Shown piece after piece: positions 34,535 through 43,286 of a stretch of 45,982 nucleotides of DNA. Position numbers and translations under genes: made by a program. The stretch comes from Rhodospirillales bacterium. Its GTDB lineage: Bacteria; Pseudomonadota; Alphaproteobacteria; Rhodospirillales; UBA2165. The stretch spans positions 1-45,982 of the forward strand of contig JADHRD010000006.1 of the NCBI GenBank assembly GCA_016777585.1. The letters are read 5' to 3'. Below the pieces are notes generated by a model. It had not been told where the DNA came from, ran no database searches, and was given only the letters and a program-made list of their open reading frames with translations. How positions within the stretch are numbered: the stretch's first letter is position 1; every line of letters begins with the position of its first letter.

Positions 34535-35590
34535 ATGTTTAAATTACTTTTTATATCCATTAAGCTTACTCTCGTTCTCTCTGCCTTTCTGCTTTTGGGA
34601 CAAACAAATTTGCTCAAAGCGGCTGAAATTAATCTAAGAATGCATAGCTTTATTCCGCCGGTCGCTAATCCTGCGAAGACTTGGTTAATACCGTGGGCAA
34701 AAAAAATTAACAAAGAATCCGGCGGTCGCATAAATATTAAACCTTTCTGGAAAATGCAATTGGGTGGTGCTCCGCAATCGCTTATGAATCAAGCTCGAGA
34801 TGGAGTCGTCGATATAGTTTGGACTTTGCCAGGATTTACAACCGGGCGCATGCCAAGAGCTGAGATTTTTGAATTACCATTCCTTCATAAAAATGCTCTT
34901 TCAACAACGCTTGCTTTGCAAGATTACAAAGACAAACATTTAAGTAATGAAACTGCACCTTGGCACGTTTTGCTAATGCACGCTCATGGTGGCGTTCTTT
35001 TTATGACAAAAACGCCTATCACTAAGATGTCTGATCTTAAAGGTATGAAAATGCGGGGAGCCAATCGGACCTCAGTTTTACTTTTGCAAGCATTGGGCGC
35101 TGATGGAATAGCTACTCCCCTAGGGCGAGTTCCACCAATGATGTCAAAAGGTGTAATTAATGGTGTTCTTTTACCCTATGAAATTGCACCAGCTGTAAAA
35201 ATGCACGAGTTAGGTAAATATTTTACCGAATTAGCAGCACCAGCGCCTCGACTCAACACAGCGGTATTTACATTGCTTATGAATAAAAAAAGCTATGCTA
35301 AACTGCCATCAGACTTAAAAAAGATCCTCGATAATAATTCAGGCCGAAATGTAGCAGAAGCTGCTGGTAAGAACTGGGATGCTCTGGAACCACGCGGTAA
35401 AGGAGTAATGAAATCAAAGAAGAAAAATAAATTTTCAACTTTGAGCGCAACGGAGTCAGACAAAATAAGGAAAGTTTCCCAAAGCGTATATAATTTAGTC
35501 ATAAAAGAGCTAAAAAATAAGCATAATGTCAATAATGGACAAGAACTTATAGATGATGCTCGTGCTATGATAGCAAAATATAGCAAGTGA
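34535..35590 (+). CDS. dctP: TRAP transporter solute-binding protein (DctP type)
   Basis: A periplasmic binding protein that delivers an organic anion to the DctQM permease. 351 residues with a signal peptide of about 30 residues (KLTLVLSAFLLLGQ ... LLKAAEI, cleavage after LKA). Family motifs: DLKGMKMRGANRTSVLLLQA near residue 165 with the Arg that usually binds the ligand carboxylate, LGADGIATPLGRVPPMMSKG near 187. A strong ribosome site, GGAGG, lies 6 bases before the ATG. It leads a three-gene operon with dctQ (19 bp) and dctM. The ligand cannot be told from the sequence; a carboxylate or sugar acid is typical. Confidence 0.92.
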   Translation: MFKLLFISIKLTLVLSAFLLLGQTNLLKAAEINLRMHSFIPPVANPAKTWLIPWAKKINKESGGRINIKPFWKMQLGGAPQSLMNQARDGVVDIVWTLPGFTTGRMPRAEIFELPFLHKNALSTTLALQDYKDKHLSNETAPWHVLLMHAHGGVLFMTKTPITKMSDLKGMKMRGANRTSVLLLQALGADGIATPLGRVPPMMSKGVINGVLLPYEIAPAVKMHELGKYFTELAAPAPRLNTAVFTLLMNKKSYAKLPSDLKKILDNNSGRNVAEAAGKNWDALEPRGKGVMKSKKKNKFSTLSATESDKIRKVSQSVYNLVIKELKNKHNVNNGQELIDDARAMIAKYSK

Positions 35591-35609
35591 ATAAATTAAT
35601 ATAAAAGTA

Positions 35610-36185
35610 ATGATCGAAGGTATTGAAACAAGCTTCCGGCCTACTGATAAAGTAGGTCGGACCTTATATAAAATATCGGTTAGCTTAGCGCTGTTTGGGG
35701 CGCTCATGATAGCTATAATGGGAGTAGCTATAACAACGAGTGTAATTGGTCGTGCAACCAATATCGGTTCCGTAACGGGTATTTACGACCTAATTGAGTT
35801 GTGGACTTGTACGGCAATATTTGCATTCCTACCCTATTGTCAGTTAATGAACGAAAATGTAATCGTTGATTTTATTCTCAATAAAGCGACAAGCAGGGTG
35901 AAGTCTTTTTGCGACGCATTGGGTAGCTTAATTTATTTACTTATTGGCATTTTACTGACTTGGCGTCTCGTTTATGGCGGTATAGAAATGCATCAAAATA
36001 ACGAAACCTTCACAACTTTAGGCTTTCCCCGCTGGATTTCTTTTCCTTATGCGATAGCTTGCATGTCACTATTGGCTATTATTTGTTTACATACATTTTG
36101 GCAAAGCGTCAAAGAAGTCAAAATAGCCTCTCATCATAAAGGGACTGAAGATCAACCCAATACCCGAATGCCAGGTGAGCGATAA
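35610..36185 (+). CDS. dctQ: TRAP transporter small permease (DctQ type)
   Basis: 191 residues with four predicted membrane helices. After the first helix (about 27-50) comes RATNIGSVTGIYDLIELWT, then LPYCQLMNENVIVDFIL near residue 88 and GFPRWISFPYAIACMSL near 140, all typical of DctQ. It joins DctM in the membrane to form the sodium-coupled transporter. It ends directly before the dctM ATG (TAAATG). Confidence 0.92.
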   Translation: MIEGIETSFRPTDKVGRTLYKISVSLALFGALMIAIMGVAITTSVIGRATNIGSVTGIYDLIELWTCTAIFAFLPYCQLMNENVIVDFILNKATSRVKSFCDALGSLIYLLIGILLTWRLVYGGIEMHQNNETFTTLGFPRWISFPYAIACMSLLAIICLHTFWQSVKEVKIASHHKGTEDQPNTRMPGER

Positions 36186-37520
36186 ATGTTTGACTTAACT
36201 GGACTTGAATATGGGATCATAGGATTCGTTGTCTTGATGGTTCTTCTGGCAATTCGGATCCCGATTGGCGTGGCCATGTTATTAGTGGGAATCGGCGGTT
36301 ATTTGGAAATAGCTGGCACAGTAGCCCTCATGAGTTATCTCAAAACAGAAGTTTATTATCGTTTTTCTGCCTTTGATTTATCTGTTGCTCCCTTGTTTAT
36401 AATGATGGGACAATTTGCCGCGAAAGCGGGATTATCTCAGGCCTTGTTCACTGCGGCTCATCGATGGCTTGGGCACTTCAGAGGTGGTGTTGCCATGGCA
36501 TCTGTTGGTGGATGTGCTGGGTTTGGTGCCATAAGCGGATCGTCACTAGCAACCGCAGCAATAATGGGCCAAGTTGCATTACCAGAATTAAAAAGATTTA
36601 AATATTCGGGCTCACTAGCAACTGGATGTTTGGCAGCTGGCGGAACACTTGGCATTCTAATACCTCCCTCACTGATACTTATAATTTATGCAGTCATGGT
36701 AGAAGCTAATATAGCCACCCTGTTTCAGGCCGCATTGTTACCGGGTATATTGGCTGCAATTGGCTATATTGGGGTTATAGCAATTATTGTCCGAATCAAT
36801 CCAAACTCAGGTCCCGCAGCACCAAAGACATCGCTATCAGAACGTTGGAAATCAATCTTGGATATTTGGGGAGTTTTATTAATATTTATCCTAGTTATGG
36901 GTGGAATTTATAGTGGTATTTTCACCCCAACTGAGGGAGCTGGAATAGGGTGTATTGGAACATTCCTTTTGGCAATTACAAGAGGAAGAATGCGGTGGAA
37001 AGGCATCAAAGACGTTTTTTTAGGAACGGCGTCAACGACAGGCTTAATTTTCTTAATTATTCTAGGTGCAGCAATATTCAGCGCATTTCTCGGTTTTACA
37101 GAGCTTCCAAACGATCTAGCTGAATTTTTTAAGACTTCTGGCTTACCCCCAATTACCATAATAATTATGATGGTTGTAATATATATTCTTCTAGGATTTC
37201 TCATGGATAGCTTATCCATGATACTCCTAACGGTGCCAATTTTTTGGCCCATCATAGCAGCCCTTGATTTTGGGATGCCAGTTGATGACGTTAAACTCTG
37301 GTTTGGTATAATATCGCTTATTGTCGTGGAGGTAGGTCTTATTACTCCTCCTGTTGGAATGAACGTATTTGTAATAAGCTCAATGGCAAAAGATGTCCCC
37401 ATGATTGAGACATTTAAAGGGGTGATTCCATTTTTCATCTCAGACGCAGTGCGTGTAGCGTTTATAGTCTGGTTGCCTTCACTAACATTATTTTTACCCC
37501 ACCTTCTAGCTAGCGATTAG
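36186..37520 (+). CDS. dctM: TRAP transporter large permease (DctM type)
   Basis: 444 residues and about 12 membrane helices, normal for DctM. Motifs: PLFIMMGQFAAKAGLSQALF near residue 70, GCAGFGAISGSSLATAAIMG near 110, GCLAAGGTLGILIPPSLILI near 148, and EVGLITPPVGMNVFVISSMA near 395. It carries the substrate with sodium ions. It converges on the dehydratase gene, whose stop lies 46 bp away. Confidence 0.96.
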   Translation: MFDLTGLEYGIIGFVVLMVLLAIRIPIGVAMLLVGIGGYLEIAGTVALMSYLKTEVYYRFSAFDLSVAPLFIMMGQFAAKAGLSQALFTAAHRWLGHFRGGVAMASVGGCAGFGAISGSSLATAAIMGQVALPELKRFKYSGSLATGCLAAGGTLGILIPPSLILIIYAVMVEANIATLFQAALLPGILAAIGYIGVIAIIVRINPNSGPAAPKTSLSERWKSILDIWGVLLIFILVMGGIYSGIFTPTEGAGIGCIGTFLLAITRGRMRWKGIKDVFLGTASTTGLIFLIILGAAIFSAFLGFTELPNDLAEFFKTSGLPPITIIIMMVVIYILLGFLMDSLSMILLTVPIFWPIIAALDFGMPVDDVKLWFGIISLIVVEVGLITPPVGMNVFVISSMAKDVPMIETFKGVIPFFISDAVRVAFIVWLPSLTLFLPHLLASD

Positions 37521-37566
37521 CTCTACTAATTCCTGATGATTATAATTTTAAAAAATAATATTTTAT

Positions 37567-39417
37567 CTAAGGTTTAAACTTATTTTCAGGCTTAAAATCA
37601 GATACAGAGGGTATTCTCGGCTCACTAACCCACAATTTTCTCTCTGGATGCATACCAGCTCCGAAGACAGCTGAAACAGCAGAACATCGCATTCTATTTA
37701 ATAAACTCGTATTAGCCCGCCCTACAGAAGGATGCGTGCCATTATTGATAGCTACTTCTTTGTCCCAATTAGATTTCCTTTGATTATAAATCTTAGGATC
37801 ACCCAATTCCTTACAATTTAATTCATTCCTATTCAAATCAACGGTTATTTTATCACCTCCTTCAATCAAGGCTATTGGGCCACCCACCGCGGCCTCTGGT
37901 CCAACGTGACCTATAACCAAACCAACCGAACCTCCAGAAAATCGTCCATCCGTCATTAACCCAATAATAATATTCCTATCACGGCATAAAGTGGTTATGC
38001 GAGAAGTTGAGTCTAACATCTCTGGCATCCCGGGTCCTCCCACAGGCCCCTCATACCTAACGACCACCATATCAAAATTTTCAAAGCTCTCTGGTTTTAA
38101 ATCGAGAGCTTTCAGCAATTCTTGCTCACCGTCGAAAACTTTAGCCTGACCAGAAAATATATTGTTTTCCAATCCTCCTTCAACACCAGCTAGTTTTAAA
38201 ATAGAACTATATTCCGGCGATAAATTCCCGCCCAAAACCCTCAGTCCCCCAGTTCCTTTAAAAGGTTTCTCCGCGCTATAAATGACATCTCCGTCAGGTT
38301 CCGGTGGGTTTAATCGATTAACCTGCTCACTTAAAGTCTCCCCGGTGCAAGTCATGGTCTCCCCATTTAACAAACCAGCTTTTAGCAAATCTCTCACAAA
38401 TACTTGAACACCCCCCATACAATCAATATCAACCATCGAATACTTACCAAAAGGTCGGGCATTTACAATAACAGGTATAATATTTTCTGATAAATAATTA
38501 AACTCAGCTGGATCCATTATATCTTCCGCGAAATCTTTATAACCTGCCGCACGAGCAAGTTCAGGAGCATGGAGCATTACATTAGTGGAACCACCAACCG
38601 CCATAGAAACAATAATAGCATTACGAATAGACTCACGTGTCACAATATCTCTAGGTGTAATATTCTTTTTAATTAATTTATTAAGAAAGGTTATTAGTTC
38701 ATCAGGAAACTCATTTGTTCGCCGGTCATCTTGCGAAGCTGGTGACACCATGTGAAGAGGTTCCATGCCTAATACACCAATAAACGTTTGCATTGTGTTA
38801 TACGTAAACATTCCTCCACAGCTTCCAAAACCAGGGCAAGCCTCTTTAGCTATACGTCGCTTCAAAATCTCATTAGTGCTGCCAGCCACTTGGTAACTGG
38901 AAACAATATCAATTGCTTCTCCTGTTTCTGAATCTATTCCTGGCCGGATTGAGCCATCAGACATGATTATGGCAGGCCTATTATGTTCCAAAATTGCTGC
39001 TAGCGTGCCAACTGGCGGCTTGTCGCAAGCTACAACGGCTATTAAACCTTCTAAACCAGTAGCACTTAGATGTTCACATAAAGAATCATTTGTCACTTCT
39101 CTTCCAATAAGAGAATATCTCATTTCTTTAGTGCCATTTCGAATACCATCAGAAGTCGCTACGGTAAACTCTGGTTGAACCAAACGCATTGCCATCTGAT
39201 TTCCATTAGTCCCCACTCTTTTCGACAATGCCTGATGTATGACATCCACTTTACGCCCTACTCCCATGTAACATTGGGAGTCTCCTTTATTCCCTACTAC
39301 ACCAATAGATGGCTCATGTATAAGGTCTTCACTTGTTCCTAATTCCCTGGCGATACCGAAAGTCTGAGAATTTCTACCCGGATTATTATCAATGAGAACT
39401 GTTTTGGAATTTTTCAT
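37567..39417 (-). CDS. IlvD/Edd-family dehydratase (dihydroxy-acid or sugar-acid type)
   Basis: 616 residues, the length typical of IlvD. Family motifs: SQCYMGVG near residue 47, VACDKPPVGTLAAILEHNRP near 133, FGSCGGMFTYNTMQTF near 195, MAVGGSTNVMLHAPELARAA near 272, and LMTDGRFSGGSVGLVIGHVG near 500. The three cysteines seen fit an Fe-S cluster. The sequence departs from standard IlvD in places: IIMSDGSIRPG where IlvD has YGGTI-like residues, and PRDIVTRESIRNAI, which recalls sugar-acid dehydratases. It could work in valine/isoleucine synthesis or dehydrate a sugar acid brought in by the convergent TRAP transporter. An AGGTGAG ribosome site precedes the ATG. Confidence 0.85.
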   Translation of the reverse strand: MKNSKTVLIDNNPGRNSQTFGIARELGTSEDLIHEPSIGVVGNKGDSQCYMGVGRKVDVIHQALSKRVGTNGNQMAMRLVQPEFTVATSDGIRNGTKEMRYSLIGREVTNDSLCEHLSATGLEGLIAVVACDKPPVGTLAAILEHNRPAIIMSDGSIRPGIDSETGEAIDIVSSYQVAGSTNEILKRRIAKEACPGFGSCGGMFTYNTMQTFIGVLGMEPLHMVSPASQDDRRTNEFPDELITFLNKLIKKNITPRDIVTRESIRNAIIVSMAVGGSTNVMLHAPELARAAGYKDFAEDIMDPAEFNYLSENIIPVIVNARPFGKYSMVDIDCMGGVQVFVRDLLKAGLLNGETMTCTGETLSEQVNRLNPPEPDGDVIYSAEKPFKGTGGLRVLGGNLSPEYSSILKLAGVEGGLENNIFSGQAKVFDGEQELLKALDLKPESFENFDMVVVRYEGPVGGPGMPEMLDSTSRITTLCRDRNIIIGLMTDGRFSGGSVGLVIGHVGPEAAVGGPIALIEGGDKITVDLNRNELNCKELGDPKIYNQRKSNWDKEVAINNGTHPSVGRANTSLLNRMRCSAVSAVFGAGMHPERKLWVSEPRIPSVSDFKPENKFKP

Positions 39418-39458
39418 TTACTCACCTGCATGCAATAAAATTTACATTTAGACCGCTT

Positions 39459-39480
39459 CTTATATCACCTATAATATAAG
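39459..39480. repeat. Inverted repeat upstream of the dehydratase gene
   Basis: Arms CTTATAT (39459-39465) and ATATAAG (39474-39480) with an 8-base loop, about 45 bases upstream of the dehydratase start in the gap shared with the cyclase gene (39418-39652). It could be an operator for either gene. The rest of the gap is AT-rich and holds no gene. Confidence 0.35.
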
Positions 39481-39652
39481 ATAAATATTTCAAATTTTAA
39501 GTAATTTTTATAATGGACATTTTTTAATCAACCGTAAAGGTCAATAATCAGCTCTAAAGTATTTTGTTTTGTCATAAATTTGATATCATTTAAAAAAAAA
39601 TTGTATTTTGGTTGTTAAAAAATCCTTGAACTTATTTTTAGGTAATAAATAA

Positions 39653-40837
39653 ATGTCATTTTTACATAAGAAACTGCACAAATTTATGTCAGACCAGGCT
39701 CTCAAAGTCGGAATGAAACCAATAAAAACTCCTATTAATGAGGAAGAACGATTAAATGAGATAAAACGTTTAGATCTAATAAATACAGATGTTAATAACA
39801 ATCGTAATTTCAATAATATTACTCAACTGGCCTGTTATTTGACTGGTCGAACACAAAGCCGTGTGCATATTTTAAATGATAATAACCAAATTTGTAAAAA
39901 TACCCATGGGTTTAATGCATTTGAAGAGGTTATGGGCAAAGACATCCCCCGGAGCGCTTCAATCTGCCAATACGTATTAGAGGCACCAAGAGAACAATTG
40001 ATTATCAATAATGTCCGAGAAGACCCTCGAAGTAAACATTTTCATGAAATGCCAATGGCACCAAATATCCAATTTTATGCTGGAACTCCAATAATTACAA
40101 CGCGCGGCTATACCGTGGGAACATTATGCGTTATGGACAAAATACCAGGGTCAATTAACCACGAACAGAAAGAGGGCTTGAGACTTCTCTCAGATCAATT
40201 AAGTAATCTTTTCGAGCAACAAATTAATACTCCTGATGAATTATCTAATATTACTCTCAATGATGATCATGAGAAAATGATTGGAACCTATTATTCCTCA
40301 GCTAGCATTCTTTTTACTGATTTCGTTGGATTTACAAAATTAACAGAGAACATTGAACCAGGAGACTTGATAGAAATTTTAGATGAGTTTTTTGCATCGT
40401 TTGATCAAATTATGATTAATCATGGCCTTCAAAAAGTCAAAACTATTGGAGACTCTTATATGGCTGTTGGCGGGATTCCGGCTGGTGAAAAAGATCACGC
40501 TAAGAATACATGTAAAGCAGGGCTTGATATTATAGAAGCTGTTCGAGGGATAAATATAAAACGCGAAGCTCTTCAACAAAAACCGTGGGAAATAAGAGTT
40601 GGAATTCACACAGGTCCAATAATAGCTGGCACTTCGGAAAGCGGCTTCGATATTTGGGGAGATGCAGTAAACATTGCATCAAGACTTGAGAGTTCTGGAG
40701 AAGTCAATAGAGTTCATATTTCAGGCGAGACGCAACAGTTCCTGACGGTTAAAGATACAATAGAAAGCCGAGGGAAAATTCAGTTAAAAAATAAAGGTGA
40801 GATGAACACATATTTTCTTAATAAGATTTCACAATAA
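39653..40837 (+). CDS. GAF-domain class III adenylate cyclase
   Basis: 394 residues that should make cAMP from ATP. Residues about 50-195 form a GAF sensor domain (GKDIPRSASICQYVLEAPRE, FYAGTPIITTRGYTVGTLCV). The catalytic domain begins near 215: SILFTDFVGFTKL with metal Asp-223, KTIGDSYMAVGG with Lys-263 and metal Asp-267, FDIWGDAVNIASRLES with Asp-333, Asn-340 and Arg-344. Lys-263 and Asp-333 are the pair that select adenine, so adenylate is favoured over guanylate. All catalytic residues are present. No membrane helix is seen. It stands alone; no cAMP receptor lies nearby. It converges on the CDF gene. Confidence 0.92.
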   Translation: MSFLHKKLHKFMSDQALKVGMKPIKTPINEEERLNEIKRLDLINTDVNNNRNFNNITQLACYLTGRTQSRVHILNDNNQICKNTHGFNAFEEVMGKDIPRSASICQYVLEAPREQLIINNVREDPRSKHFHEMPMAPNIQFYAGTPIITTRGYTVGTLCVMDKIPGSINHEQKEGLRLLSDQLSNLFEQQINTPDELSNITLNDDHEKMIGTYYSSASILFTDFVGFTKLTENIEPGDLIEILDEFFASFDQIMINHGLQKVKTIGDSYMAVGGIPAGEKDHAKNTCKAGLDIIEAVRGINIKREALQQKPWEIRVGIHTGPIIAGTSESGFDIWGDAVNIASRLESSGEVNRVHISGETQQFLTVKDTIESRGKIQLKNKGEMNTYFLNKISQ

Positions 40838-40860
40838 TTTAAGTGTCGATAATCCTTAAA

Positions 40861-41784
40861 CTATTTGATTTTATCTCGACGCTCATCAACTCCCTCTGGA
40901 TCTTGATGGATGAGCACCTCAGTATTAGGGAAAGCCTCCTCTATCATTAACATAACCTCGTCGGCAATTTCATGAGCTTCAACAAGTGATATATCATTCG
41001 GCATTTCTGCGTGAAATTGAATGAACGAAGTTGTCCCGGATGATCGCGTGCGCATATCATGAACATTTAAAACGCTCCTATGGCTCTCTGCGATTTTCTT
41101 AATCCTTTCTCTCTCCGAATTGGGGAATTCCTTGTCCATTAATACATCAAGCGACCGAGCAGAAATTTGATATGCGCCAAATGACATATAACCAACAATC
41201 AGCACTGCAAATATGGGATCCACAACATACAGGTCGAAATTAGCGACAAGTATTAGAGACACAATTACTGCTAAATTAACTAATAAATCAGCTCGGTAGT
41301 GAATAGTATCTGCCTTAATTGCTATTGAGTTTGTTTTACGTACTACATAAGTTTGAAATCCAACTAGTATAACGGTCAACACTATTGCAATAACCATTAT
41401 AGAAATGCCTAGGGTCGTATTTACAACCTTAACTGGATTAATTAACCTATCTGCAGACTCAAACAAAAGAAAAACCCCCGAACCAGCTATGAATGCGGAT
41501 TGAGCTAATCCCGCAATTGCCTCGGCCTTACCATGCCCAAATCGATGCTCTTTGTCCGCGGGTTGAAGCGCATGATGAACTGCAATCAAACTTATCAATG
41601 ATGCGCCAACGTCTAGCATTGAATCCACCAGTGAAGCGAGCAAGCTTAGGGACTCAGTTGACAACCACGCACCGGTTTTTACAAAGATGAGGATAGAAGC
41701 AACGGCTACCGATGAATAAGTTGCAAGCCTCATCAATCGCTCCAACTTTCGATCTTCAAATTCTTGTTGGGTACCTTTGCTCAA
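40861..41784 (-). CDS. Cation diffusion facilitator metal exporter (FieF-like)
   Basis: Exports Zn(II), Fe(II) or related divalent ions by proton exchange. 307 residues. Six membrane helices, with SLLASLVDSMLDVGASLISL near residue 32 and HYRADLLVNLAVIVSLI near 155 holding the transport-site Asp/His residues, EHRFGHGKAEAIAGLAQ near 77, and a C-terminal cytoplasmic metal domain (VHDMRTRSSGTTSFIQFHAE, EVLIHQDPEG). The Asp-rich pattern fits FieF. It ends 23 bp from the cyclase stop. Confidence 0.93.
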   Translation of the reverse strand: MSKGTQQEFEDRKLERLMRLATYSSVAVASILIFVKTGAWLSTESLSLLASLVDSMLDVGASLISLIAVHHALQPADKEHRFGHGKAEAIAGLAQSAFIAGSGVFLLFESADRLINPVKVVNTTLGISIMVIAIVLTVILVGFQTYVVRKTNSIAIKADTIHYRADLLVNLAVIVSLILVANFDLYVVDPIFAVLIVGYMSFGAYQISARSLDVLMDKEFPNSERERIKKIAESHRSVLNVHDMRTRSSGTTSFIQFHAEMPNDISLVEAHEIADEVMLMIEEAFPNTEVLIHQDPEGVDERRDKIK

Positions 41785-41838
41785 AGCACTTGTCCTAGGG
41801 TTTAATTATAGTTCTTTACTGAATACATTTTACAAAAC

Positions 41839-42456
41839 TCACGGATACAATCTTTTGGTTTTCCATTCATTTCCACTCCAATCGTATACGTAGCGATCAT
41901 GCAAACGAAATGTTTTTTCAGCCCAAAATTCAACCCTCTTATGTTTTAGTCGATAGCCCCTCCAAAATTCTGGCCTAGGCACTTCAGTATTTTTAAACTT
42001 TTGATCGTAAAATATCACATTTTTCTCTAAATCTTCGTGTTTAAATAACTCGTTGGATTGCTCAGATGCCCAAGCACCGATTTGGCTTCCTCTCGACCGG
42101 CTAGCAAAGTATTGATCCGCAAGCTCTGGCTCAATCTCCGTTATCAATCCTTCAAATCTTACTTGCCTCGCTAATGTTTTCCAATAGAAACACATCGAGG
42201 CATAAGGGTTTTTTGCCATCTCTTTCCCTTTTCTGCTTTTAGAATTCGTATAAAACACCAATCCATCAGAATTAACTTGTTTTAGTAGAAGCATCCTAAC
42301 TGATGGCATACCATCAGGATTTGCTGTGGCAAGTGCGAAAGCATTTGGATTTTCTGGTTCAGTTTCTGTAGCTAGCTCAAGCCAATCTTCAAAAACAGAG
42401 ATAGGATCTTTAGAATCGTACAGTAGCATGTCATTATTTTTTAATTTATCTGTCAC
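41839..42456 (-). CDS. pdxH: Pyridoxamine/pyridoxine 5'-phosphate oxidase
   Basis: The last step to pyridoxal phosphate, FMN-dependent. 205 residues, near the usual length. Motifs: NAFALATANPDGMPSVRMLL near residue 37, FYTNSKSRKGKEMAKNPYAS near 71 for FMN and substrate phosphate, CFYWKTLARQVRFEGL near 93, GSQIGAWASEQS near 120, and FWRGYRLKHKRVEFW near 160 to the end. It lies 54 bp upstream of the CDF gene. Confidence 0.96.
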   Translation of the reverse strand: MTDKLKNNDMLLYDSKDPISVFEDWLELATETEPENPNAFALATANPDGMPSVRMLLLKQVNSDGLVFYTNSKSRKGKEMAKNPYASMCFYWKTLARQVRFEGLITEIEPELADQYFASRSRGSQIGAWASEQSNELFKHEDLEKNVIFYDQKFKNTEVPRPEFWRGYRLKHKRVEFWAEKTFRLHDRYVYDWSGNEWKTKRLYP

Positions 42457-42516
42457 TATTTTAATCTCCTAATATAAAAATAATCAATCATTGTATATTT
42501 TTATATAGAAAGTAAA

Positions 42517-42527
42517 TGGTATATAAT
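42517..42527 (+). promoter_or_regulatory. Probable extended -10 promoter of the lipoprotein gene
   Basis: TGGTATATAAT contains an exact TATAAT (42522-42527) and an extended TGnTATATA form. No clear -35 is present. It lies about 88 bases before the ATG at 42615 and matches the string at 5221-5231 in ten of eleven bases. Confidence 0.45.
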
Positions 42528-42614
42528 TTAGAATAAGATAGTATATGAAATCAAAAAAATATATTTTACTTCATTAAAATACAATCCGGAAAAAAAATAT
42601 GAGGAAAATTATAC

Positions 42615-43091
42615 ATGAAACTTTCTAAAATCGTATTAATACTGCCTATTATAACCTCATTATTCGCCTGTGCTGAAACTCAAAATAGCCAAAAACAGAA
42701 CATTGGAACTATTTTGGGTGCTGGCCTTGGTGCCTTAGCAGGAGCTCAAATGGGCAAAGGCAAGGGAAAATTAGTAACGGTAGCATTAGGAACCTTGGGT
42801 GGAGCTTTTGCAGGAAGTCAATTAGGTAGAGCATTAGATGATCTTGATCGATTGAAAGCAAAGCAGGCACAACGTGACAGCTTAGAAAATAATAAAGATG
42901 GTGTAGCATCAACGTGGACTAATCCAAATACAGGGAATTCTGGCAAAATTACACCTAAACGAACTGAACAAATGGCTTCTGGAGAGTTTTGCAGAGAGTA
43001 TGAGCATGAAATTAACGTTGCTGGCAAGATGGAAACAGTAAAAGGAACAGCATGTCGTCAACCAGATGGGACTTGGCGTGTAATTAATTGA
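42615..43091 (+). CDS. Glycine-zipper outer-membrane lipoprotein (17 kDa surface antigen-like)
   Basis: 158 residues. The signal ends in SLFAC with the lipidated Cys near residue 19. A Gly-rich segment, GTILGAGLGALAGAQMG then GTLGGAFAGSQLGRALDD (about 31-85), is a glycine-zipper 2TM domain that inserts in the membrane. The C-terminal domain with FCREYEHEINVAGK and GTACRQPDGTWRVIN near the end, with two cysteines that may pair, resembles the rickettsial 17 kDa antigen family. It stabilises or spans the outer membrane; the precise role is unknown. It is monocistronic with its own promoter. Confidence 0.9.
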   Translation: MKLSKIVLILPIITSLFACAETQNSQKQNIGTILGAGLGALAGAQMGKGKGKLVTVALGTLGGAFAGSQLGRALDDLDRLKAKQAQRDSLENNKDGVASTWTNPNTGNSGKITPKRTEQMASGEFCREYEHEINVAGKMETVKGTACRQPDGTWRVIN

Positions 43092-43187
43092 TTATAAAAG
43101 TAAAATATTTTTATTTTTAGTTTAGTATAAGATAGAATTTATATTGCTATTAGTGCCGTGACCGATCATAAATCAAGGGAGTTTTTT

Positions 43188-43204
43188 AAATTTATAATAA
43201 ATTT
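43188..43204. repeat. AT-rich palindrome upstream of fabI
   Basis: AAATTTAT and ATAAATTT flank a single A, a perfect palindrome with 8-base arms. A poor -35/-10 pair follows (TTGAAG 43203-43208 and TTAAAT 43226-43231, 17 bases apart). It may be an operator for fabI or chance in an AT-rich gap. The rest of 43092-43286 holds nothing else recognisable. Confidence 0.3.
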
Positions 43205-43286
43205 GAAGTAGGTCTTAATAGTATTTTAAATAGCTTAAGAATAAACTTATCTTCAATTAATGGTTCGCTTTAGTTAAGAGGAAATT

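Noticed and set aside
34372-34731. A 119-residue open frame on the minus strand before dctP
   Set aside because: It runs through the dctP promoter, ribosome site and signal peptide and shows no family motif or ribosome site of its own.
36908-37438. A 176-residue open frame on the minus strand
   Set aside because: It is antisense to dctM, which has clear TRAP permease motifs; the predicted protein has no recognisable family features.
40838-40860. TTTAAG/CTTAAA hairpin between the cyclase and CDF genes as a two-way terminator
   Set aside because: Six A/T-rich pairs with an 11-base loop and no T-tract are too weak to call.
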